64,000 nt of DNA, taken from contig NZ_BCSR01000003.1 of the NCBI RefSeq assembly GCF_001570965.1, positions 83,325-147,324 of the forward strand. The letters are read 5' to 3'. Every line of letters begins with the position of its first letter. The stretch's first letter is position 1. A program made the translations under genes and the position numbers. Shown here piece by piece: positions 32,633-41,547 of the stretch. The notes below the pieces were generated by a model, which saw only the letters and a program-made list of their open reading frames with translations, was not told the DNA's origin and did no database searches. Source of the stretch: Janibacter corallicola NBRC 107790. GTDB taxonomy: Bacteria; Actinomycetota; Actinomycetes; Actinomycetales; Dermatophilaceae.

Positions 32633-32705
32633 GGCCCCGTTGTGTAGCGGCCTAGCACGCCGCCCTCTCAAGGCGGTAGCGCGGGTTCGAATCCCGTCGG
32701 GGCTA
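32633..32705 (+). tRNA. tRNA-Glu (anticodon CTC)
   Basis: A 73-nt cloverleaf. The acceptor GGCCCCG pairs with CGGGGCT (first pair G-U), with discriminator A. The anticodon stem CCGCC/GGCGG holds loop CTCTCAA, giving anticodon CTC. The T arm has GGTTCGAATCC. CCA is not encoded. Confidence 0.93.
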
Positions 32706-32713
32706 CAGCGATC

Positions 32714-32744
32714 AAGGCCCCCGCTCATCCGAGCGGGGGCCTTT
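32714..32744 (+). terminator. Terminator after tRNA-Glu
   Basis: A perfect 13-bp hairpin, AAGGCCCCCGCTC with GAGCGGGGGCCTT, loop ATCC and a short T tail, lies 8 bp after the tRNA-Glu gene. It ends the gltX-tRNA cluster. Confidence 0.88.
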
Positions 32745-32786
32745 GTCGTGTCCGGCTTCTCCCAGGTCCGCTTCCGGTCAGGAACT

Positions 32787-32861
32787 GTGGCGCGCTGCCG
32801 ATGTCCTTCGTCGTCGTGTGGTCACGTCGTCGTTCGCGACATCGGCTTGATGCTGCGCCAC
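32787..32861. repeat. Unassigned inverted repeat between tRNA-Glu and ndgR
   Basis: The left arm GTGGCGC...GCCGATGTC (32787-32805) pairs with the right arm GACATCGGC...GCGCCAC (32838-32861), giving a 7-bp outer and a 9-bp inner stem with an asymmetric bulge. No U-run follows. It lies before the 3' end of ndgR and could act as its terminator or be a REP-like element. The rest of the 160-bp gap shows nothing recognisable. Confidence 0.5.
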
Positions 32862-32904
32862 GCCTCTTGTCCGTCCGCGTCGAAGGGGTCCGGGAGGGCG
32901 TGCG

Positions 32905-33654
32905 TCACTCGGTGTCGCGGTCGGCTGCCTCGGCGGCCTTCGCGTGCTTCTCCAGGACCTCGGTCAGCTTGTTGGCGCCGGCCATGACGGTGGCGGCGTG
33001 CAGCCGCCCGGGCTGGCGGGAGAGGCGCTCGATCGGCCCCGAGATCGAGACCGCGGCGATGACCCGACCGGAGGGGGAGCGCACCGGCGCCGAGACCGAG
33101 GCCACGCCCGCCTCGCGCTCGCCGACGCTCTGGGACCAGCCACGACGACGGACCCCGGAGAGCATCGTGGCGGTGAAGGCCGCACCCTGCAGGCCGCGGT
33201 GCAGCCGGTCCGGCTCCTCCCACGCGAGCAGCACCTGCGCGGCCGAGCCGGCGAGCATGGAGAGCGTCGCGCCGACCGGGATCGAGTCGCGCAGTCCCAC
33301 CGGACGCTCGGCGGCCGAGACGCAGACCCGGTTCTCGCCCTGGCGACGGAAGAGCTGGGCCGACTCGTTGGTGTGGTCCCGCAGCGCGCCGAGGACCGGA
33401 CCGGCGGCGACGAGGAGCTTGTCCTCGCCGGCGGAGGCGGCCAGCTCGCCGAGTCGGGGGCCGAGGATGAAGCGCCCCTGCATGTCCCGGGCGACGATGC
33501 GGTGGTGCTCGAGGGCGACCGCCAGTCGGTGGGCCGTCGGCCGCGCCAGACCCGTGGTGGCGACGAGCTGCGCCAGGGTCGAGGGGCCGGACTCCAGGGC
33601 GCCGAGCACGACGGAGGCCTTGTCGAGAACGCCAACTCCACTACCGTTGTCCAT
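32905..33654 (-). CDS. ndgR: IclR-family regulator of leucine genes (NdgR-like)
   Basis: A 249-residue DNA-binding protein. The N-terminal winged helix reads [22 protein letters not shown] then [16 protein letters not shown]; the C-terminal IclR ligand domain follows ([23 protein letters not shown]). A divergent IclR regulator next to leuCD is the conserved NdgR/LtbR arrangement in actinobacteria, where it controls leuCD and other amino acid genes. Start ATG 33654 gives [12 protein letters not shown], the typical N-terminus. The 117-bp gap to leuC contains a palindrome. Confidence 0.9.
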   Translation of the reverse strand: MDNGSGVGVLDKASVVLGALESGPSTLAQLVATTGLARPTAHRLAVALEHHRIVARDMQGRFILGPRLGELAASAGEDKLLVAAGPVLGALRDHTNESAQLFRRQGENRVCVSAAERPVGLRDSIPVGATLSMLAGSAAQVLLAWEEPDRLHRGLQGAAFTATMLSGVRRRGWSQSVGEREAGVASVSAPVRSPSGRVIAAVSISGPIERLSRQPGRLHAATVMAGANKLTEVLEKHAKAAEAADRDTE

Positions 33655-33669
33655 GTAGTGATACTGACA

Positions 33670-33684
33670 TCTCATGTCGTGAGA
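33670..33684. promoter_or_regulatory. Candidate NdgR operator
   Basis: The inverted repeat TCTCATGTCGTGAGA (5-bp arms, 5-bp spacer) lies 15 bp upstream of the ndgR start, in the ndgR-leuC intergenic region. Its position and symmetry suit an IclR-type dimer site controlling both genes. It was found by eye only. Confidence 0.5.
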
Positions 33685-33771
33685 CGCAAGTTCGTCGGCG
33701 GCGCGGAGGTGCCACCGTCGAGACACACGCAGGAGCCCGTCCGCGGGCGCGATCGCTGGATGGAGAAGGAC

Positions 33772-35181
33772 ATGGCTGGAACGCTGGCCGAGAAGGTGTG
33801 GGACGCGCACGTCGTGCGCCGAGCGGAAGGGGAGCCCGACCTCCTCTACATCGACCTGCACCTCATCCACGAGGTCACCAGCCCCCAGGCCTTCGAGGGG
33901 CTGCGACTGGCCGGGCGCGGCGTGCGCCGGCCGGACCAGACGCTGGCCACCGAGGACCACAACGTCCCGACGACTCCCGGGCCGATCACCGACCCGGTGA
34001 GCCGCACCCAGGTCGAGACGCTGCGGGACAACTGCGCCGAGTTCGGCGTGCAGCTCTACCCGATGGGTGACGCCGAGCAGGGCATCGTGCACGTCGTCGG
34101 CCCGCAGCTCGGGCTGACCCAGCCGGGCACCACCGTCGTCTGCGGCGACAGCCACACGAGCACCCACGGAGCCTTCGGGGCACTCGCCTTCGGCATCGGC
34201 ACGAGCGAGGTCGAGCACGTGCTCGCCACCCAGACGCTCTCGTTGAACCCCTTCAGGACGATGGCGATCAACGTCCACGGCGAGCTCCAGCCGGGCGTGA
34301 CCGCCAAGGACATCATCCTCGCGGTCATCGCGAAGATCGGCACCGGCGGTGGCCAGGGATACGTCCTGGAGTACCGCGGCGAGGCCATCGAGTCGCTCTC
34401 GATGGAGGCGCGGATGACGGTGTGCAACATGTCGATCGAGGCCGGCGCCCGCGCCGGCATGATCGCTCCCGACCAGGTCACCTACGACTACCTGCAGGGG
34501 CGGGACCGTGCCCCGAAGGGGGAGGAGTGGGACGCGGCGGTCGCGGCCTGGTCGCAGTTGCGCAGCGACGACGACGCGGTCTTCGACGCAGAGGTCGACA
34601 TCGACGCCTCGACGCTCACCCCCTTCGTCACGTGGGGCACGAACCCCGGGCAGGGCTCACCGCTCGGCGAGGCGGTGCCCGACCCGCAGGCGATGGCCGA
34701 CGAGAACGAGCGCGCCACTGCCGCAAAGGCGCTGGAGTACATGGGCCTGACGGCCGGTACTCCGCTGCGGGAGATCGCGGTCGACACCGTCTTCCTCGGC
34801 TCGTGCACCAACGGGCGCATCGAGGACCTGCGCGCGGCGGCCGGGGTCGTGCGTGGCCGCCGGGTCGCCGACGGCGTGCGCATGCTCGTCGTGCCGGGAT
34901 CGGCCCGGGTGCGCCTGCAGGCCGAGGAGGAGGGCCTGGACCAGGTCTTCCTCGAGGCGGGGGCCGAGTGGCGCCTCGCCGGCTGCTCGATGTGCCTGGG
35001 CATGAACCCCGACATCCTCTCGCCGGGCGAGCGTTCCGCCTCGACGAGCAACCGCAACTTCGAGGGGCGCCAGGGCAAGGGCGGGCGCACCCACCTGGTC
35101 AGCCCACTCGTCGCGGCGGCCACCGCCGTGCGAGGCACGCTGTCCAGCCCCGCCGACCTGGACGTCCTGCAGGAGGCCTGA
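33772..35181 (+). CDS. leuC: 3-isopropylmalate dehydratase large subunit
   Basis: A 469-residue aconitase-family subunit holding a [4Fe-4S] cluster; with LeuD it isomerises 2-isopropylmalate, and can also act on citramalate for isoleucine. Cluster Cys residues are in [13 protein letters not shown] and [26 protein letters not shown] and [22 protein letters not shown] are diagnostic. ATG 33772 is preferred because GAGAAGGA precedes it; ATG 33760 is in frame upstream. leuD starts 10 bp after the stop. Confidence 0.96.
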   Translation: MAGTLAEKVWDAHVVRRAEGEPDLLYIDLHLIHEVTSPQAFEGLRLAGRGVRRPDQTLATEDHNVPTTPGPITDPVSRTQVETLRDNCAEFGVQLYPMGDAEQGIVHVVGPQLGLTQPGTTVVCGDSHTSTHGAFGALAFGIGTSEVEHVLATQTLSLNPFRTMAINVHGELQPGVTAKDIILAVIAKIGTGGGQGYVLEYRGEAIESLSMEARMTVCNMSIEAGARAGMIAPDQVTYDYLQGRDRAPKGEEWDAAVAAWSQLRSDDDAVFDAEVDIDASTLTPFVTWGTNPGQGSPLGEAVPDPQAMADENERATAAKALEYMGLTAGTPLREIAVDTVFLGSCTNGRIEDLRAAAGVVRGRRVADGVRMLVVPGSARVRLQAEEEGLDQVFLEAGAEWRLAGCSMCLGMNPDILSPGERSASTSNRNFEGRQGKGGRTHLVSPLVAAATAVRGTLSSPADLDVLQEA

Positions 35182-35191
35182 GGAGATCACC

Positions 35192-35785
35192 ATGGAGAAG
35201 TTCACCACCCACACCGGCACCGGGGTCCCGCTGCGGCGCAGCAACGTCGACACCGACCAGATCATCCCGGCGGTCTACCTCAAGCGGGTCTCCCGCACCG
35301 GTTTCGAGGACGGGCTCTTCGCCGCCTGGCGCGGGGACGAGACCTTCGTGCTCAACCAGGCCCCATACCGTGAGGGCTCGGTGCTCGTCGCCGGCCCGGA
35401 CTTCGGCACCGGCTCCTCCCGCGAGCACGCGGTGTGGGCGCTGAAGGACTACGGCTTCCGGGTGGTCATCTCGTCCCGCTTCGCCGACATCTTCCGTGGC
35501 AACTCCGCCAAGCAGGGACTCCTCGCCGCCCAGGTCGCCCAGGACGACGTCGAGCTGCTGTGGAAGTACCTCGAGAACAACCCGGGCGCCGAGGTGACCG
35601 TGGACCTGACCGCGCGGACGGTGACGGCCGGGGACATCACCTGCCCCTTCGAGGTCGACGACTACACCCGCTGGCGGCTGCTGGAGGGCCTGGACGACAT
35701 CGGGTTGACCATGCGCCACGAGAGCGCGATCACCGACTTCGAGCAGGGGCGGCCCAGCTGGAAGCCGAGCACCCTGCCCGCCTGA
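35192..35785 (+). CDS. leuD: 3-isopropylmalate dehydratase small subunit
   Basis: A 197-residue swivel domain of the LeuCD isomerase. The start [20 protein letters not shown], then [12 protein letters not shown], and the substrate-recognition segment [17 protein letters not shown] are clear. RBS GAGGAG lies 6 nt before ATG 35192. It is the second gene of leuCD, under likely NdgR control. Confidence 0.96.
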   Translation: MEKFTTHTGTGVPLRRSNVDTDQIIPAVYLKRVSRTGFEDGLFAAWRGDETFVLNQAPYREGSVLVAGPDFGTGSSREHAVWALKDYGFRVVISSRFADIFRGNSAKQGLLAAQVAQDDVELLWKYLENNPGAEVTVDLTARTVTAGDITCPFEVDDYTRWRLLEGLDDIGLTMRHESAITDFEQGRPSWKPSTLPA

Positions 35786-36019
35786 GTGCGTGGGCGCCGT
35801 TGTGCCGCAACGGTGCCCACGACCGGCACGGCGAAGGGAGCCGCCCTCGCCGGGCCGCGGGAAGCGGCTGCCGGCGCGAATCACATTGCGCCGCATCAAT
35901 TCTTTGGGTCGAATCACCCCCAATCGATGCCGAATCCCCTTACCGTCGTGACAGGTCGAGTGATCGACTCGGCTGTCCTGGCCGGGGGAAGTGCCGGCTG
36001 TCTACCTACGGGAGTGACC

Positions 36020-36664
36020 GTGAACAAGGCAGAACTCGTCAAGGCTCTCGAGGAGAGACTCGGGAGTCGGAAGGCCGCCCAGGAGGCGCTCGAGGTCGTG
36101 CTCGACACGATCGTGCGCGAGGTCGCGAAGGGGGGTCGTGTCGCCATCACCGGCTTCGGCACCTTCGAGAAGGCCGCCCGTGCCGCCCGCACCGGACGCA
36201 ATCCGCGCACCGGTGAGGTCGTGAAGATCGACAAGACCACCGTGCCCCGCTTCAAGGCAGGCACACGCTTCAAGGAGTACGTCGCCGACCCGAAGTCCCT
36301 GCCCAAGGCCGCGCCCGCGGCCGCCCGCGCCGCGGCCGGCACGGTGGGGGCCACCGCCCGCGAGCTGGGCCGAGGGGGCTCGAGCACCGGGGGCACGACG
36401 AAGACCGCCGCCAAGAAGTCGACGGCGTCGAAGTCGACGGCGGCCAAGAAGTCGACCGCGAGCACGTCCGCCGCGAAGAAGTCGACGCCGGCGAAGTCCA
36501 CGGCCAAGAAGAGCTCCGGCGGCGCGAAGAAGTCGACGCCCGCGAAGAAGAGCACGGCCAAGAAGACGACCGCGAGCAAGTCCACGACGAAGAAGTCGAC
36601 GCCCGCGAAGAAGAGCGCGGCCAAGAAGACCACTGCGAAGAAGGCGACCGGCTCCGGGAGCTGA
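36020..36664 (+). CDS. hup: HU-type nucleoid protein with Lys/Ala-rich tail
   Basis: 214 residues. The first 90 are a classic HU fold: NKAELVKALEERLG, then GGRVAITGFGTFEKAARAARTGRNPRTGE and the DNA-arm proline region. The remaining 120 or so are a low-complexity basic tail of repeated KKST(P/A)AKK units, like mycobacterial HupB and Streptomyces HupS. Such tails bind DNA and are acetylated in known cases. GTG 36020 has GGGAG five bases upstream; GTG 36014 is an alternative. The 230 bp upstream contain no gene. Confidence 0.94.
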   Translation: MNKAELVKALEERLGSRKAAQEALEVVLDTIVREVAKGGRVAITGFGTFEKAARAARTGRNPRTGEVVKIDKTTVPRFKAGTRFKEYVADPKSLPKAAPAAARAAAGTVGATARELGRGGSSTGGTTKTAAKKSTASKSTAAKKSTASTSAAKKSTPAKSTAKKSSGGAKKSTPAKKSTAKKTTASKSTTKKSTPAKKSAAKKTTAKKATGSGS

Positions 36665-36685
36665 GCGGGACCCCCTTCGCCCCGA

Positions 36686-36723
36686 ACGGTGTCGGGCCCG
36701 GGCGTTGCCGGGCCCGACACCGT
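36686..36723. terminator. Bidirectional terminator between hup and a small gene
   Basis: A perfect 15-bp stem, ACGGTGTCGGGCCCG with CGGGCCCGACACCGT, and an 8-nt loop. It lies 21 bp after hup and 2 bp beyond the stop of the convergent 69-residue gene, so it can serve both. Confidence 0.85.
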
Positions 36724-36725
36724 CG

Positions 36726-36935
36726 TCAGCGGATGGACTCGTCCCGGCCGATGCCGACGATCCACATCCGGGTGATCTCGCCCGACTCCCGGGTGAGGTT
36801 GACCCGCTGCCCCGGTCGCAGGAAGCGCAGCCCGCTGGCTGCGAAGATCTCAGGGGAGACCTCGTGGGAGACCCCCTCGTCGGTGACGACGGTGGTCCCG
36901 GTGTCCGGGTCGTGGGAGAAGACGGTGGCCTGCAC
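36726..36935 (-). CDS. Conserved small actinobacterial protein, function unknown
   Basis: A 69-residue protein beginning MQATVFSHDPDTGTTVVTDEGV and continuing FAASGLRFLRPGQRVNL. The alternation of short beta-strand-like segments, with G-x-V and LRPGQRV, recalls cold-shock/OB-like small proteins, but the RNP motifs of CspA are absent. It is convergent with hup, sharing a terminator. I treat the function as unknown. Confidence 0.7.
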   Translation of the reverse strand: MQATVFSHDPDTGTTVVTDEGVSHEVSPEIFAASGLRFLRPGQRVNLTRESGEITRMWIVGIGRDESIR

Positions 36936-37017
36936 GGTGAGAAGGATAGTCGTGCCATAAGGTGAGCGGGATCACGGGATCCCGTGATCGAGGCGGAGCT
37001 GGCGAAGGAGGTTGCCC

Positions 37018-37767
37018 ATGGGGGCCGGTCGTCCTCCGATACCCCTCGTGTACCGCTTCGTCGCGCTCGTCATGCGCCCGCTGCTGCGGCTCGTGCTGCG
37101 CTACGAGGTGCACGGCGAGGAGAACATCCCGCTCGGCGGCTTCATCGTCGCGGTGAACCACAACTCCCACAGCGACCCCTTCCCGTGGGCGCACGTGCTG
37201 TACAACCGGGGCATACCGCCGGTCTTCCTCGCGAAGGACTCACTCTTCAAGGTCCCGGTGATCGCGTGGGTCATGCGCTCCACCCACCAGGTGAAGGTGG
37301 AGCGCGAGCGGGCCGCTGCCGCACAGTCGCTGCCCCACGCGAGGGCCGCACTCGCGCAGGGGCACTGCCTCGGGGTCTACCCCGAGGGCTCCCTCACGCG
37401 GGACCCGGACGAGTGGCCGATGCGGGGCAAGACCGGTGCCGCGCGGCTGGCGCTGGAGTCGGGGTGCCCGGTCATCCCGGTCGCGCACTGGGGCGCCCAG
37501 GGGCTGCTTCCGCCGTATGCCCGGGTGCCGCGGATCTGGCGTCGGCACACGGTGGAGATCCGGTTCGGGGAGCCCGTCGACCTGGCGGATCTGCGGGAGC
37601 AGCCGACGAGCTCCCAGGTCGTGGCCACCGCGACGGACCGGATCATGCGGGCCATCACCGACGAGCTCGAGCAGATCCGGGGCCTGCGGGCCCCGGAGGA
37701 ACGATTCGACCCGAAGGCGCACGGCATGACGCCCACGGGCAGGTACAGCCGAGGAGAGAACACGTGA
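37018..37767 (+). CDS. plsC: 1-acyl-sn-glycerol-3-phosphate acyltransferase family protein
   Basis: A 249-residue membrane-associated acyltransferase that adds the second acyl chain in phosphatidate synthesis. The catalytic NHxxxxD motif is VNHNSHSDPF, and the later EGS motif is VYPEGSLTRD. A hydrophobic N-terminus (YRFVALVMRPLLRLVL) can bind the membrane. ATG 37018 is seven bases after AGGAGG. The stop overlaps the gpsA start (GTGA), a common PlsC-GpsA pairing in actinobacteria. Confidence 0.9.
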   Translation: MGAGRPPIPLVYRFVALVMRPLLRLVLRYEVHGEENIPLGGFIVAVNHNSHSDPFPWAHVLYNRGIPPVFLAKDSLFKVPVIAWVMRSTHQVKVERERAAAAQSLPHARAALAQGHCLGVYPEGSLTRDPDEWPMRGKTGAARLALESGCPVIPVAHWGAQGLLPPYARVPRIWRRHTVEIRFGEPVDLADLREQPTSSQVVATATDRIMRAITDELEQIRGLRAPEERFDPKAHGMTPTGRYSRGENT

Positions 37768-38762
37768 GCACAGCAGCAGTATTCGGAGCCGGGAGCTGGG
37801 GCACGGCCTTCGCCTCGATCCTCGCCGACGCGGGCAACGAGGTGCGGGTGTGGGGGCGGCGCCCCGAGCTCGTCGCGCAGCTGAACGACGGCGTCAACGA
37901 GGACTACCTGCCCGGCTTCTCGCTGCCCTCGGGGATCTCCGCCTCCAGCGACCCCGCCGAGGTCACCGACGGGGCCGAGATCATCGTGCTCTCCGTGCCG
38001 TCGCAGACCCTGCGGGCGAACCTCGCGGACTGGGGTCACCTGCTCGGCCGCGACGCGATCGTCATCTCGCTGATGAAGGGCATCGAGCTCGGCACGACGA
38101 AGCGGATGAGCGAGGTGATCGCCGAAGCCGGTGGCGTCGACCCGGAGCGCATCGGCGTGGTCTCCGGGCCCAACCTCGCCCGGGAGATCACCGACCGCCA
38201 GCCGGCCGCCACCGTCGTGGCCTGCCCCGACGCCCAGGCTGCGGAGAAGGTCGCCGCGTGCTGCTCGACGAGCTACTTCCGGCCCTACACCTCGACCGAC
38301 GTCATCGGCGCCGAGATGGGCGGGGCGGTCAAGAACGTCATCGCGCTCGCGGTCGGCATCGCCCAGGGGCTCCAGCTCGGGGACAACACGAAGGCCTCGA
38401 TCATCACCCGTGGCCTGGCCGAGATCACCCGGCTGTCGGTCGCGCTCGGCGCCGACCCGCGCACCCTGGCCGGCCTGGCCGGTGTCGGCGACCTCATCGC
38501 CACGTGCATGTCGCCGCTCTCGCGCAACCACTCCTTCGGGGTCAAGCTCGGTCAGGGGATGAGCGTCGAGCAGGTCATCGCCGAGACGAAGCAGACCGCC
38601 GAGGGCGTGAAGTCCTGCGCCTCGATCCTCGACCTGGCCCGGGCCCACGGCGTCGACGTCCCGATCACCGAGCAGGTCAACAACGCCGTCCACCACGGCG
38701 CCTCCGCCGAGGAGATCGTGCGCGAGCTGCTCTCCCGCGCCCGGAAGGCCGAGGCCGAGTAG
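37764..38762 (+). CDS. gpsA: NAD(P)-dependent glycerol-3-phosphate dehydrogenase
   Basis: A 332-residue enzyme making sn-glycerol 3-phosphate from dihydroxyacetone phosphate for phospholipids. The nucleotide-binding motif AVFGAGSWGTAFASILAD is at the N-terminus. SGPNLAREI, the catalytic Lys in EMGGAVKNVIALAVGIA and GVGDLIATCMSPLSRNHSFG are typical. GTG 37764 overlaps the plsC stop, so translation is coupled. The stop is 1 bp from that of the convergent gene. Confidence 0.95.
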   Translation: MSTAAVFGAGSWGTAFASILADAGNEVRVWGRRPELVAQLNDGVNEDYLPGFSLPSGISASSDPAEVTDGAEIIVLSVPSQTLRANLADWGHLLGRDAIVISLMKGIELGTTKRMSEVIAEAGGVDPERIGVVSGPNLAREITDRQPAATVVACPDAQAAEKVAACCSTSYFRPYTSTDVIGAEMGGAVKNVIALAVGIAQGLQLGDNTKASIITRGLAEITRLSVALGADPRTLAGLAGVGDLIATCMSPLSRNHSFGVKLGQGMSVEQVIAETKQTAEGVKSCASILDLARAHGVDVPITEQVNNAVHHGASAEEIVRELLSRARKAEAE

Positions 38763-38763
38763 C

Positions 38764-39873
38764 TCAGGAACCCAGCGCGGCGAGGGAGGACTCCAGGTCG
38801 CGCCAGAGGTCCTCGACGTCCTCGACTCCGACCGACATGCGCACGAGGTTGACCGGGACGGCCTCCGGTTCGCCGGGCTGCCGGCGGCGACGCTCCAGCT
38901 GGGACTCCACGCCGCCGAGGCTCGTCGAGTTCGACCAGAGCCGCGTGCCCGCCGCGACGGCCTCGGCCGCCGCGGCGCCGTCGCCGTCGCCGACGACCTC
39001 GATGGAGACGACCGCGCCCCACCCGGGGTAGCGCACCCGCGAGATGCGCGGGTGGCCCTCCAGCCGGGTGGCCAGCTCGGCAGCATTGGCGCAGGAGCGC
39101 TCCAGCCGCAGCGCGAGCGTGCGCAGCCCCCGCAGCGCCAGCCAGGCCTCCATCGGCCCCGCGATGGCACCGCCGAGCGTGCGGTGGCGGGCCAGCCGCT
39201 GCCGCAGCGCCTCGCCTGCGCCCGGAGGGGTCACGGTGATGCCGAGGATGACGTCGGAGTGCCCGGAGAGGTACTTGGTCGCGGAGTGGACGACGACGTC
39301 GGCACCGTCGGCGAGGGGGCGCTGCAGCAGCGGCGTGGCGAAGGTGTTGTCCACGGCCACAAGCGCGCCCGCCTCGTGCCCCGCCCGGGTCAGTGCCGCG
39401 AGGTCGGCGACGTCCAGGAGCGGGTTGGTCGGCGACTCCAGCCACAGCAGGTCCGCGCCCTCCAGCGCCGTGGTGACCTGCGCCTCGTCGGTGACGTCCA
39501 CCCAGCGGGCGTGCACCCGGCCCTCCCGGTCCGCGTCGGTGAGGGCGGAGACGAGGCCGTTGTAGGCCGCGGCCGGTGCGACGACGACCCCGCCGACGGG
39601 CACGAGCGAGAGCACCGCGGTGGTCGCGGCCATGCCCGAGGAGTAGAGCAGGGCGTCCCCGCCCTCGAGCTCGCCGACCGCCTGCTCGAAGGGGGTCCAG
39701 CTCGGGTTGTCGACCCGCGCGTAGTTCGCCGGCCCGTCCGCGATGTAGGTCGAGGTGAAGGTGACCGCCGGGTTCAGCGGTGCCCCGGGGGCTCGCTCCG
39801 GCCGACCCGACGCCACGACCTGCGTCCTGGGGGAGAGGCCCGAGTGGGTGGTCCTGGCGTGGTCTTCGGTCAT
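38764..39873 (-). CDS. Cys/Met metabolism PLP-dependent enzyme (cystathionine gamma-lyase/synthase-like)
   Basis: 369 residues of fold-type I. The PLP Lys is in VVHSATKYLSGHSD, with YSSGMAATTAVL and VDNTFATPLLQRPLADG upstream and SLGGVESQLERR near the C-terminus. The family includes cystathionine gamma-synthase, gamma-lyase and methionine gamma-lyase, and sequence reading does not separate these here. The gene is divergent from ddl, 32 bp apart. Confidence 0.88.
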   Translation of the reverse strand: MTEDHARTTHSGLSPRTQVVASGRPERAPGAPLNPAVTFTSTYIADGPANYARVDNPSWTPFEQAVGELEGGDALLYSSGMAATTAVLSLVPVGGVVVAPAAAYNGLVSALTDADREGRVHARWVDVTDEAQVTTALEGADLLWLESPTNPLLDVADLAALTRAGHEAGALVAVDNTFATPLLQRPLADGADVVVHSATKYLSGHSDVILGITVTPPGAGEALRQRLARHRTLGGAIAGPMEAWLALRGLRTLALRLERSCANAAELATRLEGHPRISRVRYPGWGAVVSIEVVGDGDGAAAAEAVAAGTRLWSNSTSLGGVESQLERRRRQPGEPEAVPVNLVRMSVGVEDVEDLWRDLESSLAALGS

Positions 39874-39905
39874 GGACCGAGGTTAGAGGCTAGTGTTCGG
39901 AGACG

Positions 39906-41033
39906 ATGAGCAGCCCCATGAAACGCAAGCCCCGCGTCGCCGTCGTCTTCGGTGGACGCTCCTCCGAGCACGCGGTCTCCTGCGCCACCGCGGCGGGCGT
40001 GCTGGGCGCCATCGACCGCGAGGTCTACGACGTCGTGCCCATCGGGATCACCCGCGAGGGGCAGTGGGTCCTCGTCGAGGACGACCCGACCCCGCTGCGC
40101 CTCACCGCGGGCAACACCCCGGAGGTCACCCACACCGGGACCGAGGTCGCGCTGCCGACGAAGGTGGGGGAACGGCGCCTCACCACCCACCGCCCCGGCG
40201 AGGCGATGGACACCCTCGGCGAGGTCGACGTCGTCTTCCCGCTGCTGCACGGCCCCTACGGGGAGGACGGCACGCTGCAGGGCATGCTCGAGCTCGCCGA
40301 CACCCGCTACGTCGGCTCCGGCGTGCTCGCCTCCGCCGCCGGCATGGACAAGCACTACATGAAGGTCGTCTTCGCCGGCGCCGGCCTGCCGGTCGGGCCC
40401 TACACCGTCATCGGCGACGCGCAGTGGCACCGGGACCGCGCCGCGGCGATGGATGCCGTCTCCGCGCTGACCTACCCGGTCTTCGTCAAGCCCTGCCGGG
40501 CCGGCTCCTCGATGGGCGTGACGAAGGTCGACCGTCCCGAGGACCTCGAGGCCGCCGTCCTGGCCGCGCGTGAGCACGACCGCAAGGTCATCGTCGAGCA
40601 GGGGATCGACGGACGCGAGATCGAGTGCGCCGTCCTGCAGGGGCGGGGCCTGGAGCCGCCCCGGACCTCCCAGCCCGGCGAGATCGTCGTCGAGTCCGGG
40701 CACGGGCACGACTTCTACGACTTCGAGGCGAAGTACCTCGACGGCGCCTCCGTCGTCCTCTCCTGCCCGGCCGACATCGGGCCTGCGGCGACCGAGGAGG
40801 TGCGCCGGTTGGCGGCGGCGGCCTTCGACTCACTCGGCTGCGAGGGGCTGGCACGGGTGGACTGCTTCGTCACCGGGGACGGCGCGGTCATGATCAACGA
40901 GATCAACACGATGCCCGGCTTCACCCCCACCTCGATGTACCCGCGGATGTGGGCCGAGAGCGGGATCGACTACCCGCAGCTGGTCGACGAGCTCATCCAG
41001 CTGGCGCTGGGGCGCGAGGTCGGTCTGCGCTGA
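39906..41033 (+). CDS. ddl: D-alanine-D-alanine ligase
   Basis: A 375-residue ATP-grasp enzyme that makes the D-Ala-D-Ala end of peptidoglycan precursors. VAVVFGGRSSEHAVSC at the N-terminus, LHGPYGEDGTLQGMLEL, FVKPCRAGSSMGV and the metal-binding VMINEINTMPGFTPTSMYP are all clear. ATG 39906 is preferred. The 3' end faces the DUF3515 gene 4 bp away. Confidence 0.95.
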   Translation: MSSPMKRKPRVAVVFGGRSSEHAVSCATAAGVLGAIDREVYDVVPIGITREGQWVLVEDDPTPLRLTAGNTPEVTHTGTEVALPTKVGERRLTTHRPGEAMDTLGEVDVVFPLLHGPYGEDGTLQGMLELADTRYVGSGVLASAAGMDKHYMKVVFAGAGLPVGPYTVIGDAQWHRDRAAAMDAVSALTYPVFVKPCRAGSSMGVTKVDRPEDLEAAVLAAREHDRKVIVEQGIDGREIECAVLQGRGLEPPRTSQPGEIVVESGHGHDFYDFEAKYLDGASVVLSCPADIGPAATEEVRRLAAAAFDSLGCEGLARVDCFVTGDGAVMINEINTMPGFTPTSMYPRMWAESGIDYPQLVDELIQLALGREVGLR

Positions 41034-41037
41034 CGTC

Positions 41038-41493
41038 TCAGCTGCAGGAGAGCTCGTTCGTCGGGAGCTCCTTGGCGGCCTCCTCGAAGGCGGGCAGCAG
41101 CAGCGGGGCCGGTCCGTACTCCTCCGGGACGATGACCTCCAGCGCGGGGTCGCGCCCGAAGGTCGTCATCCGGGTGCCGTCGCTCAGCTCCTCGGCGACC
41201 CAGTCCACGCCGCTGACGTCGATGCACTGCTGCTCCGTCGGGCCGAGCGCGGGCATCCCGCACCGGGCGATGATCGGCGGGTCCCCCCAGGCGTGCATCG
41301 CCGGACCCTTCGGGTCGGTCTCCACCCGTTCCTGGTCCGCGACGGTGTCCGGCCAGTGCTTCGCCACCCGGGTGCAGGCGGGGGCGGAGGCGAGCTCCGG
41401 CTCGGCCACCTCCACCGGGCCGCACCCGGCGAGCAGGAGGACGAAGGGGGCCACCAGGGCGGTCGGCAGCGCTCGGCGGGTGAGGACGGACAC
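41038..41493 (-). CDS. DUF3515 family lipoprotein
   Basis: A 151-residue exported protein. From GTG 41493 the chain has a basic start, a hydrophobic segment (ALPTALVAPFVLLLAGCG) and a lipobox LLAGC at about residues 20-24, so it should be a membrane-anchored lipoprotein. Four later Cys residues (in ACTRV, ARCGMP, QQCID and the C-terminal LSCS) could form disulfides, typical of DUF3515. It is regularly found next to ddl and thiL in actinobacteria; its role is unknown. Confidence 0.82.
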   Translation of the reverse strand: MSVLTRRALPTALVAPFVLLLAGCGPVEVAEPELASAPACTRVAKHWPDTVADQERVETDPKGPAMHAWGDPPIIARCGMPALGPTEQQCIDVSGVDWVAEELSDGTRMTTFGRDPALEVIVPEEYGPAPLLLPAFEEAAKELPTNELSCS

Positions 41494-41547
41494 GGCCGGG
41501 AGGCTACCGTGCCGTCCTGACCCCCTTCGTCCACCCGAGGAGACCCG

